Shown here: positions 5,325-7,726 of the stretch, piece after piece
How positions within the stretch are numbered: the stretch's first letter is position 1
How the letters are laid out: the number at the start of each line of letters is the position of its first letter
From: Chloroflexi bacterium RBG_16_57_11
GTDB taxonomy: Bacteria; Chloroflexota; Anaerolineae; Anaerolineales; UBA4823
DNA: 7,726 nt
Assembly (NCBI GenBank): GCA_001795165.1
Contig: MGNS01000038.1
Location: 3,687-11,412 of the forward strand
Direction: 5' to 3'
The notes under the pieces: generated by a model
What the model saw: the letters and a program-made list of their open reading frames with translations, nothing else
What the model was told of the DNA's origin: nothing
The model's database searches: none
Made by a program: the position numbers and the translations under genes

Positions 5325-6644
5325 GTGGTACTCGAAAAGCAAGCGTTAACCGCTCAAGAAATCGTTTCGATGAACCGGGAGTACACTTTCTTCTCCTGGT
5401 CGGTGCAATCGGCTGCCAACCCGATACCGATGGTCCGCGCGGAGGGCATCTATTTTTGGGACGCGACCAGTAAGCGTTACATCGACTTCTCATCCCAGCT
5501 GATGAACGTAAATATCGGTCACCAGCATCCCAAAGTGGTGCGGGCGATCCAGGAACAGGCCGCCCAGCTATGCTTTGCCCACCCTGGCATGGCCACTGAG
5601 CCGCGCGGCTTGCTGGGCCAGAAAATCGCCGCAGTCGCGCCGGGCGATCTAAACAAGACCTTCTTCTGCCTGGGTGGAGCTGAAGCCAACGAGAACGCCA
5701 TCAAGATGGCGCGCATGTTCACCGGGCGCTTCAAGGTCATGTCACGCTACCGCTCCTACCACGGCGCTACACATGGAGCGATCGCCTTGACCGGCGATTA
5801 TCGCCGGCTGCCGGTGGAGCCGGCCATGCCGGGGGTTGTGCACTTCCTGGATCCCTACTGCTATCGCTGTCCCTTCGGCTGGACGGTGGACACCTGCCAT
5901 CGAGAGTGCATCTCACACGTGGAGGAGATTATCTCTTATGAGGGCCCGCAAAACATCGCCGCCATTTTCATGGAAGGCGTCACCGGCTCCAACGGCCTGC
6001 TCGTCCCGCCGGATGACTACTGGCCGCGCATCCGCCAGATCTGCGATAAGCACGGCATCCTGCTCGTATCCGATGAGGTGATGAGCGGCTGGGGGCGCAC
6101 CGGCCAATGGTTCGCGGTCGACCATTGGGAGGTTGTGCCGGATATGATCACCACTGCCAAAGGCCTGACTTCCGGCTACGTCCCGCTCGGAGCAGTGATC
6201 GTTTCGGAGGCCATCGCCAAATACTTCGAGGACAAGATGTTGTGGTGCGGCCTGACTTACAGTGGTCATCCCCTGGCTTGCGCGGCGGGGGTCGCCACGC
6301 TGGAAGTCTATGAAGAGGACGGATTGATCGAGAACGCCGCCAGGGTCGGGCGAACCCTTGGGCAACGTCTCGAGCAGATTAAAGCACGCCACCCGTCGGT
6401 GGGCGATGTGCGTTCTATCGGCCTGTTCTCGGCCCTGGAGATCGTCAAAGACAAGGCCAGCAAAGCGCCGATCGATCCGCTGACCGAGGTTTTTAAGTTC
6501 TTGAAAGAGAACGGGCTGTTTACTTTCGTCTTTCACAATATCCTGTTTGTCGTCCCGCCCCTGTGCATCACCGAGGCCCAGCTGGATGAGGGCCTGGCGA
6601 TCGTCGAGCGGGCGCTGGAGATTACGGACAAGATGAGCCAGTAG
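5325..6644 (+). CDS. Class-III omega-amino acid:pyruvate-type aminotransferase (taurine/beta-alanine aminotransferase-like)
   Basis: This 439-residue PLP enzyme has GGAEANENAIKMAR (117-130), RSYHGAT (143-149), Asp250 in SDEVMSGWGRTG and the Schiff-base Lys279 in TTAKGLTSGYVPLGAV. This set, together with DPYCYRCPFG (176-185) and the later cysteines C191 and C195, resembles the branch holding taurine:pyruvate and related omega-aminotransferases. Those enzymes move the terminal amino group of beta-alanine, taurine or similar compounds to pyruvate, leaving a semialdehyde. The dehydrogenase 21 bp downstream points to beta-alanine or 3-aminoisobutyrate rather than taurine. The start is GTG at 5325, chosen because GGAGG lies 5 nt upstream. 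It is only distantly related to the preceding aminotransferase (different N-terminus and substrate loops), so the pair is not a recent duplication. The family call is firm; the substrate is inference. Confidence 0.88.
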   Translation: MVLEKQALTAQEIVSMNREYTFFSWSVQSAANPIPMVRAEGIYFWDATSKRYIDFSSQLMNVNIGHQHPKVVRAIQEQAAQLCFAHPGMATEPRGLLGQKIAAVAPGDLNKTFFCLGGAEANENAIKMARMFTGRFKVMSRYRSYHGATHGAIALTGDYRRLPVEPAMPGVVHFLDPYCYRCPFGWTVDTCHRECISHVEEIISYEGPQNIAAIFMEGVTGSNGLLVPPDDYWPRIRQICDKHGILLVSDEVMSGWGRTGQWFAVDHWEVVPDMITTAKGLTSGYVPLGAVIVSEAIAKYFEDKMLWCGLTYSGHPLACAAGVATLEVYEEDGLIENAARVGRTLGQRLEQIKARHPSVGDVRSIGLFSALEIVKDKASKAPIDPLTEVFKFLKENGLFTFVFHNILFVVPPLCITEAQLDEGLAIVERALEITDKMSQ

Positions 6645-6665
6645 CTCACCGGTTAGGACCCACTC

Positions 6666-7726
6666 ATGACATCGAACAACACCATCCTGAACTACATTGC
6701 TAACCAGTGGCAGCCTTCCAAAGCCACCGAATTTGCCGAGGTGATCAATCCGGCTACCGGTGAGCTGATGGCTAGGACGCCCCTTTCTTCCAAGGACGAG
6801 GTCGACCAGGCGGCCCAGGCAGCCGCTGAGGCCTTGCCAGGCTGGCGGCGCGTCCCGGCCGCCGAGCGCATCCAATATCTCTTTAAAATTAAAGCCTTGC
6901 TCGATGCGAACATCGACGATATCTCGTGCACCATCACGATGGAGTGCGGAAAAACATTTGATGAAGCCAAAGCTGAGATGCGCCGGGCGATCGAAAACGT
7001 CGAAGTGGCCTGCGGCACACCGATCCTTTCACAAGGGGTGATCTCCGAGGACATTGCACCCGGAATCGACGAGATCATGATCCGCCAGCCGGTTGGGGTA
7101 TGCGCCATCATCGCCCCATTCAACTTCCCCGGCATGATCCACTTCTGGTTCCTGCCCTATGCCCTGGCGTGCGGCAACACCGTCATTGTCAAGCCGTCCG
7201 AGAAAGTCCCCCTGACGATGCAAAAGATTTTCCACCTGGTGGAGCAGGTTGGGTTACCCAAGGGCGTGCTCAACCTGGTCAACGGAGCCAAGGAACCCGT
7301 GGATGGCATCCTCGACCACCCCGCTATCCGGGCGATCAGCTTTGTCGGCTCGACGCCTGTGGCCAAATATATCTACAGCCGCGGCGCGGCCAACGGCAAG
7401 CGCGTTCAGGCTCAGGGCGGGGCCAAGAACCCGGTCATCATCCTTCCAGACGCGGAGATGGACATGGCTGTGAAGATCATCGCCGATAGCGCCTTCGGCT
7501 GCGCTGGTCAGCGCTGCCTGGCGGTCTCTCTGGCGTTCACCATTGGCGAGGCGCGCCACGAGTTCACCGAGGCAATCTGCGATGTGGCAGCCAGTCGGGT
7601 GGTCGGCTACGGGCTTGAGGCAGGCGTGCAAATGGGACCGGTCATCTCCCAGCAGAGCAGGCAGCGTGTCGAGGGCTTGATCCAGCGCGGCATCGATGAA
7701 GGCGCGGATATCTGCGTGGATGGGCG
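6666..7726 (+). CDS. mmsA: CoA-acylating methylmalonate/malonate-semialdehyde dehydrogenase (partial, cut by window edge)
   Basis: The first 353 codons of an ALDH-superfamily enzyme are present; full family members are about 490-500 residues. The family oxidises malonate or methylmalonate semialdehyde with NAD and CoA, releasing CO2 and giving acetyl-CoA or propionyl-CoA. Visible features are Asn153 in PFNFPG, Lys176 in VKPSE, FVGSTPVAKYIY (226-237), and Cys284 in FGCAGQRC as the catalytic cysteine. Arg283 and probably Arg107 (in RRAIENVE) match the two arginines that hold the substrate carboxylate in the Bacillus enzyme. Residues 248-255, QAQGGAKN, lack the general-base glutamate of hydrolytic ALDHs, as expected for the CoA-dependent type; Gln250 replaces the usual Leu. 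It starts at ATG 6666 with AGGA 7 nt upstream and follows the aminotransferase by 21 bp, clearly the same operon. Confidence 0.92.
   Translation, partial: MTSNNTILNYIANQWQPSKATEFAEVINPATGELMARTPLSSKDEVDQAAQAAAEALPGWRRVPAAERIQYLFKIKALLDANIDDISCTITMECGKTFDEAKAEMRRAIENVEVACGTPILSQGVISEDIAPGIDEIMIRQPVGVCAIIAPFNFPGMIHFWFLPYALACGNTVIVKPSEKVPLTMQKIFHLVEQVGLPKGVLNLVNGAKEPVDGILDHPAIRAISFVGSTPVAKYIYSRGAANGKRVQAQGGAKNPVIILPDAEMDMAVKIIADSAFGCAGQRCLAVSLAFTIGEARHEFTEAICDVAASRVVGYGLEAGVQMGPVISQQSRQRVEGLIQRGIDEGADICVDG

Noticed and set aside
5325..6644. Taurine dissimilation as the pathway
   Set aside because: Taurine transamination gives sulfoacetaldehyde, which needs sulfoacetaldehyde acetyltransferase. 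The gene downstream is instead an MmsA-type dehydrogenase with arginines for a carboxylate.
5913..6875. Long open frame of 320 codons on the minus strand
   Set aside because: It is antisense to the second aminotransferase and the start of the dehydrogenase, both with clear family motifs. Its product is low in recognisable structure and rich in Arg/Gly/Asp, typical of a shadow frame in GC-rich DNA.

Overview
The window reads as a chromosomal segment of a free-living, moderately GC-rich bacterium. The gene families present (a BtrH_N/DUF4872 protein, a GyrI-like protein of the 'HHEIYL' type, a GNAT with a YoaP-like tail, and an Lrp-linked class-III aminotransferase pair) recall Chloroflexota of the Anaerolineae type. 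That assignment rests on family resemblance only and is tentative. I see no RNA genes, mobile elements, CRISPR arrays or long non-coding stretches; the largest gap is 168 bp.

Left half (1-3241), all on the minus strand. Reading leftward from the divergent region at 3242-3409 come a GNAT acetyltransferase with a thioredoxin-like/YoaP-type C-terminus, a GyrI-like small-molecule-binding protein (overlapping the first gene by 8 bp), and a BtrH-like cysteine acyltransferase/peptidase-fold protein (15 bp further on). After 146 bp comes the N-terminal membrane half of a spermidine-synthase-like membrane protein cut by the window edge. The first three genes are packed as one translationally linked operon. 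Their domains (acyl transfer, acetyl transfer, hydrophobic small-molecule binding) suggest modification or detoxification of a small molecule. The substrate is unknown.

Right half (3410-7726), all on the plus strand. An Lrp/AsnC regulator with a near-consensus sigma70-type promoter is followed by two different class-III PLP aminotransferases, one GSA-aminomutase-like and one of the omega-amino-acid:pyruvate (taurine/beta-alanine) type. Then comes the first 353 codons of a CoA-acylating methylmalonate/malonate-semialdehyde dehydrogenase (MmsA/IolA family). The simplest joint reading is catabolism of a beta-amino acid (beta-alanine and/or 3-aminoisobutyrate). Transamination would give malonate or methylmalonate semialdehyde, which the dehydrogenase converts to acetyl-CoA or propionyl-CoA, under control of the amino-acid-responsive regulator. 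The need for two unrelated aminotransferases is the interesting point.

Regulatory DNA is concentrated in the divergent region, which holds one strong promoter, a spaced 11-bp inverted repeat and a 6-7-6 palindrome. A second site is the 86-bp gap between the two aminotransferase genes, which carries a perfect 14-bp-span palindrome.
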